Part shown: piece after piece, positions 50,385-61,968 of the stretch | Numbering within the stretch: the stretch's first letter is position 1 | Layout of the letters: each line of letters begins with the position of its first letter | Assembly (NCBI RefSeq): GCF_017591435.1 | Contig: NC_059283.1 | Location: forward strand, 10,442,904-10,506,903 | Direction of reading: 5' to 3' | Origin: Portunus trituberculatus | Taxonomy: Eukaryota; Arthropoda; Malacostraca; Decapoda; Portunidae | DNA: 64,000 bases | The notes under the pieces: generated by a model | The model's database searches: none | What the model was told of the DNA's origin: nothing | Seen by the model: only the letters and a program-made list of their open reading frames with translations | Program-made: the position numbers and the translations under genes

Positions 50385-51120
50385 TCTTTCCGCCATATTT
50401 AATGTAACATATACAAGCTTTTCAAGATATTTGCCAATGCTTCTAGATGCAGGTATGTACTAGTAATGATAACAGGGGTTTGAGGAGGAAGAAGGAAGGA
50501 AAAATAGAGGAAGAGAGGAAGAAATGGAGGAGTAGGATGAGGAAAGCCGGTGCTTGGGTCTCTTCGTCATATTTAGCATAATGTACAAGATTTTCAAGGT
50601 GTCTGCGAGTGTTTCAAGGCTCAGATGTGTGCTAGTAATGGTGGCAGGGGTGTGAGGAGGAAGATGGAAGGAGAAATATATAAGAAGAGGAGGAAAGGGA
50701 AGGGAGAAAGAAAAAAAACGGTGCCTGGCTCTCTTCGTCATATTTTGCGTAATGTACAAGGTTTTCAAGGTGTGTACGAGTGTTTCTATACGTAGGTGTG
50801 TATTAGTAGTGGGAAGAGGAGACAGAAAGAAGAAAAGGAGCAAGAGAAAGGAAAAAATTAAGGAGAGCCGGTGCCAGGCAGCCTTCGTCATATTCAGCGT
50901 AATATACAAGGCTTTCAACGTGTCTGCGAGAGTTTCTAGACGTAGATGTGTGATATTAGTGTGAGGAGGAGGAAGAAATTAGAAATATAGAAAGAGGAGA
51001 GGGAGGAAGGGAAAAATGAAAAGAGAAAAACAAAATTTTAGAAGAGACGTTCAGCTTAATTTTCCAGTGTTTTTCAGGTATTTTCGGGTGTGTAGATGGT
51101 GTAGTAATAATAGAATGAAG
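50385..51120. repeat. 150-171-bp minisatellite, five degenerate units
   Basis: Units share CTCTTCGTCATATTTAGC, TACAAGGTTTTCAAGGTGTC and a purine-rich AGGAGGAAGA stretch (anchors at 50412, 50582, 50752, 50902, about 51060). The minus-strand open frame across it is a repeat artefact. Confidence 0.75.
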
Positions 51121-51266
51121 AGGAAATGAGGATTGAAGGAGGCGAGCAATAGTATAGAGTGGTGAATGAGGAAAGAGAAGGATGGAGTGATGAAGGAGAA
51201 ATATTAGGAAGAAAATAATGCGTGTTTTAGTTTTTATTGGCGTAAATTTATTTTCCGTGTGTGTGT

Positions 51267-51499
51267 AATTCACCTCGGTCGTCTGCTGGTCACCCAGCCA
51301 GTCTTCCCCATTTCAGATCGAGCGAGCTCAGACCTCATAGATCAATCTTCGGGTATATGACTGAAACCACAACACATACCACACCGGGAAAGCGGGAAAA
51401 CCACAACCCCTCGAGTTACATCCCGCGTACCTATTTACTGCTTGGTGAACAGGGGTTCCACATTAAAAGGCTTGCCCATTTGCCTCTCCGCTTCCCGGT
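51267..51499 (-). mobile_element. tRNA-derived SINE, copy 2, head truncated
   Basis: Same body as 4058-4342, ending in the (AC)n tail. Most of the tRNA-like head is missing and replaced by a short GT run. Confidence 0.75.
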
Positions 51500-51514
51500 G
51501 TGTGTGTGTGTGAT

Positions 51515-51718
51515 ATTTTTCATTGTCTTCGTTTAATCTACTTAAATTATTCCTTATTTGAGCCGTGTTTTAATTCCTACCTCATCCTCCTCCTGTATAG
51601 TGTCCCCCATCCCGTGATTTTTCATTGTCTTCGTTTAATCTACTTAATTGATTCCTTATTTCAGCCGTGTTTTAATTCCTACCTCCTTCTCCTCCTGTAT
51701 AGTGTCCCCCATCCAGCA
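51515..51718. repeat. 102-bp direct duplication
   Basis: TTTTTCATTGTCTTCGTTTA through GTATAGTGTCCCCCATCC occurs twice, head to tail. The second copy runs straight into the acceptor-like CATTCCTGCAG at 51719-51729. Confidence 0.85.
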
Positions 51719-51729
51719 CATTCCTGCAG

Positions 51730-51811
51730 GTTTGAGAAGTATTGCAGCGGGAAGTTCATGGGTGACCTGGAGGTGCTGCTGATGGTGGCCATGCTGGCAG
51801 GGGCAGCATGG
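51730..51811 (+). CDS. Candidate orphan exon, unknown protein
   Basis: Between CATTCCTGCAG and the donor-like GTATGC lie 82 bases open in a frame reading FEKYCSGKFMGDLEVLLMVA then MLAGAAW. It begins with one base of a split codon and ends in phase 0. The composition is protein-like, with a short hydrophobic stretch. No family was recognised and no partner exon with the right phase was found nearby. Confidence 0.25.
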
Positions 51812-52189
51812 GTATGCAACCTGGCGACCCCACGCACACCACCACCACCAGTGCCCAAATATTTATTTCCATTTATTATCGTTACCATCATTATTGTTGT
51901 TGCTGGACCTGCTATTCTTTTTTATATGTTAGATTAATGTTGCTGTTTGTTACCGTTAGAGGTCAAGGTTATAATGGAATTTGTTGTTCTTTCTTTCCAG
52001 AGAGAGAGAGAGAGACACCATCATTTATGCTTCTCTCTAAAATAAAACTCGAAACCATGAGGCTTTTGAAAACACAATGCAGAATGAATGAATGAGGAAA
52101 GGAAGGAAATTAGAGATGATCGAGAATGAAGGAAGGAGATTGTTGGCAACCCAGGCAACAGTGACTGTGCTCCCCCCACGTACACACAC

Positions 52190-52256
52190 ACAGGTGGCGA
52201 CCGTCAACATTGTCAGCCGCAGCGGGAGTAGCGAGTCATTGGCAAGAATTTGAAAG
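52190..52256 (+). other. Possible non-coding first exon of NGLY1
   Basis: A GC-richer stretch ends in a good donor (GAAAG|GTAAGC at 52257). A usable acceptor (CACCTCACCAG, 52592-52602) sits two bases before the NGLY1 start codon. This suggests a spliced 5' UTR. The left limit is arbitrary. Confidence 0.3.
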
Positions 52257-52604
52257 GTAAGCAAGGCATTGGTGATATTCTGGTGTGATATGCCATGTTG
52301 TTTGTGAACATGTTTACAATATTTCTGTATCATGTTTTTCGTATTTGCTGTAACCAACCAGCGTGTTCAAGTACGCGTTATTTTGTCACTCATTCAATAT
52401 CAGGTTTGGGAAGCCCAACAGTAAAGTAAACAAAATGAATTGTTGTTTTACAGTGAGGCATATACAGAGGAAATGAATGAATAATAACCGTTGTTGTGAT
52501 CGTAAGAAAGGTGACGTGAAGAAAGGAAAGCAAGATATCTGTCGTGAGCCCATCAAGAAGGTGGCCCATCCCATTGTCTACCACTGTCTGTCACCTCACC
52601 AGTC

Positions 52605-53958
52605 ATGACTGAACTGTCGTCTTGTGTTGAGAGTCTGCTGGAAAATGATCCCGAGCTAGCAGAGGGCGCTGTGGACGTTTTAATGAAGGTACCCATAGTA
52701 TTGTTTATACTGTGTCAAGTGGAGTTGTGACATTACCTGGTCAACTCACCTGGTAGGGCCTTGCCAAGTGAGTTGACCAGGTGCACTAATACATGTTCAT
52801 ATGTTTTTTTTATTATTATTTTTGGTATTACTGCAGAGTTTCATCACAATCAGCTACGTGTTTTTTACCCACCTCAAGAGATAGAGCTCCTGATTACGAG
52901 TAATTTGAACCCCATATATACTAGGTGCAACCTTTTGAATGGCGACACAGATTTTTAAAAATTTAAGCGTGTTTTAGTGATCAGCCGTGACAATAGCCTC
53001 CCGCATCAAACCTTGCCGCACAGGGTACTGATGACGAGGTCGCTGTGCGACTAATACAGGATAACCTAGATGGGCCCTGGTGGCCCTTTGTTATCCTATT
53101 ATTTATGTTATGTTATGTTATTAATGGTGCCATGCGCTCGCGGCAGCTCGGCAGGCTCCGTGACATACCATTGTCTGAGCATGCGCTTAATTGTTTACGC
53201 TGATTGGTTCTCTTCTTTGAAACTGAAGCAGCGGCCAACGAGGAAAAAAAAAAAAAAAAAGGCATAATTAATTCCACCAATCATGACGGCCCCTGAGGTT
53301 AGGTTTAGTTAGGTTATGTTGGGTTAGGTTAGATTAGGTTTAATTAGGTTAGGTTAGGTTCTTTTCTGGACGAAACTAATTTTTTCTGGTAGATTTCAGC
53401 TTGTTTTTAATTAATTTACCAGTTGTTTTTTATGCAAATCATATGTTTCGGGGCTGTAAAAAAAAAGAAATTGGTTAATTTGCACCAAAAACAAGTGGTA
53501 TTTTAATTAAGAGCAAGCCGAAATCTACCAGAAAAAAATTGTTTCGTCCAGAAAGGGCAAGGTGGTGAAACTCTGTAGGTTTACCTTATTTTTACCAGTA
53601 CACCGTAGGTAACTCATGCCCATGCAGAGTTCGATTAGAGCATTTCTATCCCATTTTATCCTGTCATAAATTGATAAGTTTTTCTTATGGGTAGGCCAAG
53701 TAAGGGGGGGGGCTGTCTCCCCCCAGCCCATAGTTAGGAGGTTACAAAATGTTAGGTTAACTTATTTTACCTTATTGAAGTGTCCAGATTTGTGCTTGAG
53801 AATGTTGTATATATAACCTTAAATTGTGAGAGCTTGTATGGATTTGTATATGATAAAAGTTACTTAGAGGTGATGATAGTTTGGGAGGAAGTAAAAGGGT
53901 AAAACCTGAAGTGACATTTATGCATGAAAAAAAAATGAATATACTGCAGTACCCACTG

Positions 53959-54044
<86 letters not shown>

Positions 54045-54728
54045 GTAAGCCATTATCAATACTCTCAGATTTCTGACAACATACTGAAGGATCCCAAGAA
54101 TGAGAAATTCCGAGCAGTCAATCTGAACAGTAATGCTGTTGAGCGAAAACTTCTGCCGGTTGTTGGTGCCTTGGAGGTGCTCTTCCTTATGGGATTTGAA
54201 GAGGTGAGAACAACACTCATTGATGTTTTTTTTTCATGTAAGAGGGAGAACTGCCAAGGACGAAAAAAAAAAAAAATGTCCCACTTGAAATGCAGTCTCC
54301 ATTAAAGATCAGAAAGAATTGATCAGAAGCCCGGGATAAATGTCTGGTAATGTTGTCTTATCAGATAACATTACAGAGAGTGCAAAACACATTGAAAGTG
54401 AACATGACATCTTACCACAACTATATCCAAGATCTCATTTTCTTTTGGTGTTAAGCACACCTTTTTCATTGTGGGTGTCCATGTGTCTGTCATTGAATAC
54501 TTAGACATGATCAATTAACAATTCTTAGAACTACTTGTTTTAAATTTTCTTACCACTAACAGCAGTCCTTTTACAGGCAGGTGACAAACTCGTCCTCCCA
54601 CAAAGTGACCCTTTGGACAACCTGCGCCTCTACCGAGAACAGCTGATGCACTTAAAGACAGGCCATCTGAAGAAGGCAGCATGTGGAGCCCAGCAACAGT
54701 CAACAGTCAATAATCTACCTCTTCTTAT

Positions 54729-54775
<47 letters not shown>

Positions 54776-55759
54776 ATGTGTGTGTATTTACCTAATTGTA
54801 TTTACCTAATTGTAACATACGGGAAAAGAGCTATGCTCGTGTTGTCCCGTCTCCATATCTATTAATGTCCAGCTTTTTCTTAAAATCATGAATATTCCTT
54901 GCGCTGACCACTTCCACGCCTAAACTATTCCATGCTTCCACCCTTCTATGAGGGAAGCTATATTTTTCACATCTCTCCTATAAGTGGCCATTTTAGTTTT
55001 TCCCATGCCCTCTCGACATTCTTCCATTCCACATACACAGATCTTCCCTATCCATTTTTCCATGCCAATCATCACTCTGTATATTGCTATCAGGTCTCCC
55101 TTTCTTCTGTTTTCCAGGGTTGGAAGTTGCATTCTTTTCAGTCTGTCTTCATAAGTCAAATCTCTTAAGTCAGGCACCATTTTCGTTGCAGCCCTCTGTA
55201 CTTTCTCTAGTTTCCTTATGTGTTTCTTTAAGTTCGAGCCCACTGTATTGTTGCATATTCAAGCCTCGGTCTTATCATTGCAGTAATTATTTTCTTCATC
55301 ATTTCTTCATCTAGATATACGAACGCCACTCTTATGTTCCTCAATAAGTTCAATACTTCTCCAATTATTTTGTTTATATGTCTCTCTGGCGATAGGTCAT
55401 TGGTAATTGTCACCCCAAGGTCTTTTTCTTCATGACTGGTTTTATGTCTTCATTTCCTATCTTGTACATACTCCTGATTCTTCTTTCACTCTTGCCAAAC
55501 TCTATTTTCTTGCATTTTGTCGTGTTGAACTCCATTTGCCATGTACAGCTCCATTTCCATATTCTGTCCAAGTCTTCCTGGAGTAGTTCGCAATCTTTGT
55601 CACATCTCACTTTTCGTAACAATTTTGCATCGTCTGCAAATAGGCTCACATAACTGGACACCCCATCCACCATGTCATTTATGTAGACTGCGAACATTAC
55701 TGGTGCCAACACTGATCCCTGTGGAACTCCACTCTCCACCAATCCCCATTCTGATGGTC

Positions 55760-55825
<66 letters not shown>

Positions 55826-56081
55826 TCACCTCGGTCGTCTACTGGTCACCCAGCCAGTCTTCCCCATTATGGAGCGTGCTCAGCACTCATAGACTGATCT
55901 TCGGGTAGGACTGAGACCACATGACACACAACACACCGGGAAAGTGAGGCCACGACCCCTCGAGTTACATCTTGTATCTATTTACTGCTAGGTGAACAGG
56001 GGCCACACATTAAGAGGCTTTCCTCGCGGACTCAAACCCAGCTCTATTGTGAGTCGAGCTTGCTAACCACTACATTACGCG

Positions 56082-56113
<32 letters not shown>

Positions 56114-56502
56114 GTCTCAATTCTCAGTTTTATGTTCATTTTCTCTTCCTTGCTCAGAGAAAAATTTTGTATGCCTCTTTTTCTTTTTTTTTTTTTTTTT
56201 TTTTTTCAGGTCACTAGAAAAGGTCAACAAAAATTAAGAAAAAGCCCCTTTGAGTGCCAGTTTCCAAAGTAATGTCAGATATTGCAGGATAAGTGTCTTC
56301 AAACCTTCCTCTTGAAAAAGTTCAAGTTACAAGAAGCTGGAAATGAGAAGCAGACTGAGAGTTCCAAAGTTTACCTGAGAAAATGAATGATTGGCTAACA
56401 CATTAGTGAGGTAGACAAAATATTGGTTAGAGAAAGTAAGAAATATTCAGCTCCTCCTCCTCCTTGGTCTGTACTCTCTTATGCTATTGATTCATTCCAC
56501 TT

Positions 56503-56588
<86 letters not shown>

Positions 56589-57344
56589 CTGGCTATTCAT
56601 TTTATGTTATAAATATCATCCCAATAGAACTGTGATGATTTTTTCTGTTGCAGACATCAGAAACTGAAGTGAAGTCTAATCTAGTGTCAAATTTTGAGAG
56701 AGTCCTCGTGTATGAAAGCCCTGCACTCCAGGAGAAGGCACGGCAGCTGCTGCCTGAACAAAAGCTACATGAACTAGCAAGAAACACTTTGACCACAATA
56801 AATAAAGACATTGGTGATAAAGAGAAACCACTTGATTTCCAGGTGAGGAAACACTTAGACTGGCTCTTCATTTCACTTGTAGGTATGGAAATAGGATTGG
56901 GCAAAAATTTACAGAAAGAGATGATTATTGAGAGGTGAGTTGTGATCTTTATGGAAGGATTGGCTGCATCACTGACTGGTAGAAAGATGGGATCATTAAC
57001 AAAAATGTATTTCTTTTATATATTTTCATCCTCATTGTTTTCCTTATTTGATTTCTTCTAATAGTTTTGATAATGTTCTTGAAACATTTTATCCGTAGGA
57101 CTGTTTGCTGATACAATTGCTGGAGTGGTTCAAGAACAGCTTTTTCACCTGGTTTGATTCTCCCTCCTGCCCAATGTGTCACAAGAATATGACCATGGTC
57201 GGGAGTCTGCCTCCAACTGAGGATGATCTGGTGTGGGGTGGAAGTAGAGTAGAAGGATATGCATGCACAGTAAGTATTGTCACTTTTGAATCCAATGATT
57301 GCTTCTGTCTGATTCTTAGATAGAACTTTTTGTCCTATTGCTGT

Positions 57345-57385
<41 letters not shown>

Positions 57386-60300
57386 CTTTCTTTCTTTCTT
57401 TCTTTTTATGCATGAGGGAGACTCACCAAGGGCAACAAAATAAAAAAAAGCACACTGGATTGCCAGTTACCTTAAAAGTTATTAAGTTATCCAAAAGACA
57501 GGAACAAATATCTTGAAACCTCCCCCTAAAAAGAAGCCAAGTCATAGGAAGATGGAAATACAGAAGCAGGTGGGGAGTTCCAGAGTTAACCAGAGGAAGG
57601 TATGAATAATCAAGAGTATTGGTTAACTCTTATATTAGAGAGTTGGACAGAATAGGAAAGAGAGGAAGAAGAAGGCCTTGTGCAACAAGGCTGCAGGAGG
57701 AGGTGAGATTCTTCCAAATAGATAATGGTGTCATTCAGGTTTAATGTGAGTTAAAAGCAATTTTGTAAGTCTGGTGTGTGGGATGTATCAATAACTCATT
57801 CTTTCTCCCTAGGACACCCGCTAGGAAATGGCTGCACCAAGTCATGTATAGAAAACCTTTATCCACTAGGAAATGGCTGCACCAAGTCATGTATAGAAAA
57901 CCTTTATGATCAGTCAAGTACAATGATAGAATGCATGTATGAAATTATTTGTTGTGACGATGTATAAGGCATGATCTTTTATGGCATAATGATTTGTGTA
58001 GCATTTATTGAGAGTACAGTGCTTCTTTTTTTATGCAGGGCTGCAACACATCAGAACGCTTTGTGCGGTACAACCATCCAGGCAAACTCCTTGAGACCAG
58101 GCGAGGGCGGTGTGGTGAGTGGGCCAACTGCTTCACCCTCCTGTGTCGCACGGTGGGAATGGATGCCAGGTAGGTTGTCACATAGAAACAGAGTGACAAC
58201 ACCATTCTAACTCAAAACAAATACTAAAGCTATCCAATTTTTGTACACTTTCTTTCATGAAAATTTGAGATATGATAAATGTGATGAATGTATCTCCCTG
58301 ACTATTGGAAAGAGATATCCATATCTAGCACATGTAGCTACATTATAACAAGTACCATCTTTTACACCTAATATGTATGCAATGAAGATAAAGACAAATC
58401 TGACATGATTTCAAAATTCTGCTTTTGGAAATTATAATTAACTGATCTTTCTGTGTGGTAAAACCTTGTCATTGCATTTATGGTCATTATTGCTGCTGGA
58501 CGACAGCAGTCAGAGTAATTTGTCTGCATTTCATAAAGTAGTCTTATTTTGTTACACATAGATAAATGTATTATCCATATCATATATGTATATGATATAT
58601 TTTCTGAGTATATTTTTTTTACATTGTACAGTGACAAGACTGTATATTTTACAGGTACATTTTAGATTTCACTGACCACGTGTGGACAGAAGTCTACTCC
58701 CAGTCCCAAGGGAGGTGGCTGCATGCTGACTGCTGTGAGAACAAGCTAGACAGTCCCTTGATGTATGAATGTGGGTGGGGCAAGAAACTCACCTATGTTT
58801 TTGCCTTCTCCAAAGATGAGGTTGTTGATGTCACATGGAGATACACCAGCAAGCAGAAGGAGGTGATGAAGAGACGGGACAAGTAAGTGGCTGTTAATTT
58901 TTGTCATTATCTCCTGATCACCCGTGAATCAGAACTCTTGTGATCCCATCCACTGAAGACACTTTGAGCCTGGAGCAATTCAGCATTGGTTACACTTACT
59001 GTACTCACTACTCATACTTATCAGTCTTTGAGAAGAGAAAGATAGACATTAGAAATAAGTACGTTGCTCGTTGTAAGTGGATTTAACTTTGAATCATGAA
59101 AATTAATGTTAGTGCTTTGCCCATTGACTTTATCCATAGATGTAGAGAGAAGTGGCTTGTCTCAACAATATTAAGTATGAATAAGAAGCGGCAAGAAACG
59201 TATGCTGCCCCAAGGAAAAATTTCTTGGAGCTGCGACTCGTGGCAGAGACAGCACAGTTCCTGGGACAGAATCACACTGTTAAGGAGTGTAAGGAATTCT
59301 CAACATTGTTTTATTTAAAGACAAATCTTTCCATCTTTCAAAAGATGGTACTGTGCTAAACATAAGGTCCTACACAAACCTCATGATGATAGCTGTGTGG
59401 GAGAGTATCAGTGAAATAAGTCTTCATATCAATTCTTGTCATGGAAATAGGAGTATACTAATAATGCATATGCATGTCATCAGCGGAAAAGCAAGGGAGG
59501 TCTTCTGGATCCCTTGCATGGCGTGTGTCGAGAGGAGAGACTAAGGCAGCTCCTGTCTCTGGCTACACCTTCCACATCAACTCAAGTGAGGAGAAGAAGA
59601 AGGAGTTTGTAGTAAAGTACTCGCCAGCACAAGACCAGTACATCAGACTGAATGCTGAGGAGGCAATACCAAGGGGTTGGCAGAGTGGAGTTAAGGCTGC
59701 CAAGAATATTTTTAGAAAAAGAGAGACTGATTGGAAGATGGTGTATCTGTGTAGAACTGGTAAGGATTTTGTGAAAGATGTCCCTTTGTGCTCTAATGTA
59801 AGAGTTTTGCAGAAGAGATGTGGAGCAACAATAAAAAAAAAATGGAACTGTTTGGAGGTTAATTAAATGGGGAACAGCTTGTAATAATTTTGTCTGTTTA
59901 TTGATATTGTTTTAGTGAATTAGTATCAGACAATTATGCATAGTATTGTAAGATTCATTCAGTTTTTATGGTGTTATTAATTTTTTGTAGCTTGTCCTCA
60001 GTTTCATTTATATCATTAAGTGTATCTGGTATTCTACTCATATTTTTGACATGTATATCAGTTACTTTTTGATGACTAGCTTTATTTGTGTGTCCACAGA
60101 AGGCTCCACAGAGGGAGAAGTGAATTGGGTGTTTGACTGGTCACACACAAACCTGAAGGTCACCTCAGCACTTGTGGTGTTCCAACATGCCACTTATGAG
60201 GACGGACGTGTGGACTGGCAGCTGTGCACAGGGGATGCATGTGTCAGTGGACCTAAAGGTAGTTAACTGATGCAGAAAAAAATGCTATAGTTGTTGTCTT

Positions 60301-60693
60301 GTACATTTCAATAACAACTAAAATGATAGAGAAACTAATCTCATGCTGTCCTATATATAGAATAGTCTTTGAATGGATGTTTATATTAAATGATTGTATG
60401 CACTTTACACTGAATAAGAATGAGAATCAGGAGCAAGTGAGCTGTGTTCATACAGCATGAGAGGCCAAGGATATGATGATATACTCTTCCCCTTAATAAA
60501 CTCTTGCACTTTACTTACAGAAGGAGTATTGGAGCTCACAAAGGACGTGCTGGAGCGTGGAGACAAGAAGCTGGAATTGTCAGCTGTTCTTACCAAAGGA
60601 CAAGGAAGTGTGGCTTGGCAACACGCTCAGCTCTTTCGCCAGCCAGACTCCTCGACAGAGTTCCCATTTTACGTCCGCCTGAGGTTTGGCTAG
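52605..60693 (+). CDS. NGLY1: Peptide:N-glycanase (PNGase, NGLY1), complete, 11 exons
   Basis: A cytosolic amidase that cleaves N-glycans from misfolded glycoproteins during ER-associated degradation. Exons: 52605-52688, 54069-54203, 54577-54729, 56654-56842, 57099-57269, 58039-58169, 58655-58882, 59140-59288, 59484-59759, 60100-60258, 60521-60693; phases agree and give 615 residues (human about 650). Residues about 25-95 are a PUB domain (FRAVNLNSNAVERKLLPVVG, then LEVLFLMGFEE), which in relatives binds p97. Zinc pairs are C211/C214 (CPMC) and C243/C246, the latter split by an intron. The triad is C269 (RGRCGEWANCF), H296 (DHVWTEVYS) and D313; spacings of 27 and 17 equal the human ones. WGKKLTYVFAFSKDEVVDVTWRY follows in part near 327. 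SGSLAWRVSRGE near 420 opens the PAW (mannose-binding) domain, which ends with GSVAWQHAQLFRQ. The exon 3 donor lies in a GT microsatellite. Confidence 0.96.
53026..53120 (+). mobile_element. Solo LINE 3' end (family of 47650-48665)
   Basis: TACTGATGACGAGGTCGCTG through GATGGGCCCTGGTGGCCCTT is nearly identical to 48578-48663 and ends in TTATGTTATGTTATGTTA. Confidence 0.75.
53296..53360. repeat. Degenerate (TTAGG)n, telomere-like
   Basis: GGTTA/GGTTTA units run about 65 bases (TTGGGTTAGGTTAGATTAGG). TTAGG is the usual arthropod telomere unit, but so short and impure a run may be coincidental. Confidence 0.5.
53361..53556. mobile_element. Foldback MITE with about 44-bp inverted ends
   Basis: The left arm CTTTTCTGGACGAAACTAAT continues to TCTGGTAGATTTCAGCTTG. 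The right arm is its reverse complement (CAAGCCGAAATCTACCAGA to TTGTTTCGTCCAGAAAGG) with a few changes. Confidence 0.8.
53962..54038. repeat. (CT)n microsatellite
   Basis: About 38 perfect units end 30 bases before NGLY1 exon 2. Confidence 0.95.
54228..54345 (-). mobile_element. LINE 3'-end fragment in NGLY1 intron 2
   Basis: T-run, CATGTAAGAGGGAGAACTGCC, A-run, CCCACTTGAAATGCAG; matches the end of the LINE at 39198. Confidence 0.6.
54730..54774. repeat. (GT)n starting at the NGLY1 exon 3 donor
   Basis: (GT)22 begins at the first base of intron 3, so the donor itself is a repeat unit. Confidence 0.85.
54785..55762 (-). mobile_element. Non-LTR retrotransposon (LINE), 5'-truncated, in NGLY1 intron 3
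   Basis: The minus strand holds SGVPQGSVLAPVMFAVYIND and the catalytic FADDAKLL box, then LLQEDLDRIWKWSCTWQMEF, RPRLEYATIQW, LEKVQRAATKMVPDLRDL and LENRRKGDLIAIYRVM, in several frames. The 3' end carries two copies of AATTAGGTAAATAC followed by (AC)n. Confidence 0.85.
55762..55822. repeat. (GT)n joining a LINE and a SINE
   Basis: About 29 GT units between the truncated LINE end and the tail of the SINE at 55823. Confidence 0.9.
55823..56082 (-). mobile_element. tRNA-derived SINE, copy 3
   Basis: Same body as 4058-4342. The tRNA-like head is present but decayed (deletions around the B box). (GT)n follows on both sides. Confidence 0.75.
56179..56422 (-). mobile_element. LINE 3' fragment, longer copy
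   Basis: T-run, then GGTCAACAAAAATTAAG and AAAGCCCCTTTGAGTGCCAG, continuing through CCTTCCTCTTGAAAAAG and GAGTTCCAAAGTTTACC, collinear with 39240-39480 of the full LINE. Confidence 0.65.
56505..56584. repeat. (CT)n microsatellite
   Basis: About 40 perfect units, 70 bases before NGLY1 exon 4. Confidence 0.95.
57346..57722 (-). mobile_element. LINE 3' fragment in NGLY1 intron 5
   Basis: T-run and (TTTC)n, then CTCACCAAGGGCAACAAAAT, GGGGAGTTCCAGAGTTAACC and AGAGAGTTGGACAGAATAGG, collinear with 39240-39550 of the LINE in PGAP6 intron 12. Confidence 0.7.
57818..57908. repeat. 46-bp direct duplication
   Basis: CTAGGAAATGGCTGCACCAA through TATAGAAAACCTTTAT occurs twice, without a mismatch over most of its length, in NGLY1 intron 5. 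Confidence 0.9.
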
Positions 60694-61908
60694 ATGCCTT
60701 TGAAGTGGTTGCTTAAACTGATACACAGTTAAGGTATATCTTACTGCTTTGAATTCCTCATTTTGATTCATTGGTGTACGTTGAGACTCAGTTTGGCTGT
60801 AATAGTTTTGATTTGTATAAGTACTCATTATTACTATTATGTATTTTCATTATTATTTATGTAGGTATTTTATTTATTTATTTGGTTTTTTGTATTTACA
60901 GTATAATTTATCAGTTATGTCATAATAGCAGCTTATGAAGTATTTTCATAATTCTCTTATTTAGAATGGGAGGCCTTGGAAAATAGTGACAGAGGCCAGA
61001 AACTCTTTCGCTCAGTATGCGTTAGTTTTTGCTCATTCTGATTTACTTGGCATCTTTATAGTGGTTTTGTGCCTTACATGATGTTTTCTTTATTAGTTCC
61101 TCATGACTTAAATAATTCACTATTATAAAGTTTCTGCTCATGTCAATAGGATTTGAGACTTTACAGAGATAGCATAAATGAAAATAAGACCTTATATGAC
61201 TTCATTTGATAGTATGTGAACTATCAAGTACAATATGGTAGGATCCACTTAAAAAACATCAAAGAATGTCTAAAAAAAAGTAGGAGAGTTATGACTGGTA
61301 AGCAAAGCTTATTCAGAGGATTTATTTTGAAGCAGATTGACAATAGATGGTGCTAATTGTTGATTACATATTATTTGAGTTACAGTTTGACCGGTGATGA
61401 ATGTTCAAAAAGTTTTAAGATAAAATATTTTGACAAAAGTATGTGTATCATAATGTAAATTTGTGTATATTCATAATAAACTTGAAAACACAGACATGAG
61501 ATGGTTATAAGAAAAAATTATATCATTCTGCTTAACCTATTTCCAGCTGAGGCTTGTCCCTGTGTGTGTGTGTGTGTGTGTGTGCTTCTGCTTGTGCGGG
61601 GAGGCAGGCAGTGTAGGTTGAGCATGAGCCGTGACAGCAGGATCAGTCTCAGGAAGTGGGTGAAATCTTTGAGTACAGTGTAGAGTAGGAATGGTGTAAA
61701 CCTGTAAGGTGTATGGTGTTTTGTGGGGGGTCTGATGTATATACTATTTGGATTTGTTACAGGAGAGAGAGATTAATTGATTGCATGTGGTGTAGCCTAC
61801 TCACTCAATAGGTGTTAACATCCTGTGCTATAATGTGATGGTAAGGCAGCCAAGGCCAATAAGCTCAACCTTCCATGGCCTAGGAAAAGAATAAAAACTT
61901 AATAGATG

Positions 61909-61968
<60 letters not shown>

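Larger units (their letters stand above)
52689..54068 (+). other. NGLY1 intron 1
   Basis: Contains a solo LINE 3' end (53026-53115), TTAGG-like degenerate repeats (53296-53360), a foldback MITE (53361-53556) and (CT)n (53962-54038) close to the exon 2 acceptor. Confidence 0.8.

Noticed and set aside
50460..50918. A 152-codon minus-strand frame with internal repeats
   Set aside because: The repetition reflects the 150-171-bp minisatellite; the sequence is low-complexity and has no start or splice context.
58039..58169. NGLY1 apparently missing a zinc cysteine (TRRGRC where human has TRCGRC)
   Set aside because: Counting from the human numbering, the zinc ligands are the CPMC and CTGC pairs, both intact. 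The changed residue is not a ligand, and the catalytic Cys269 is present.
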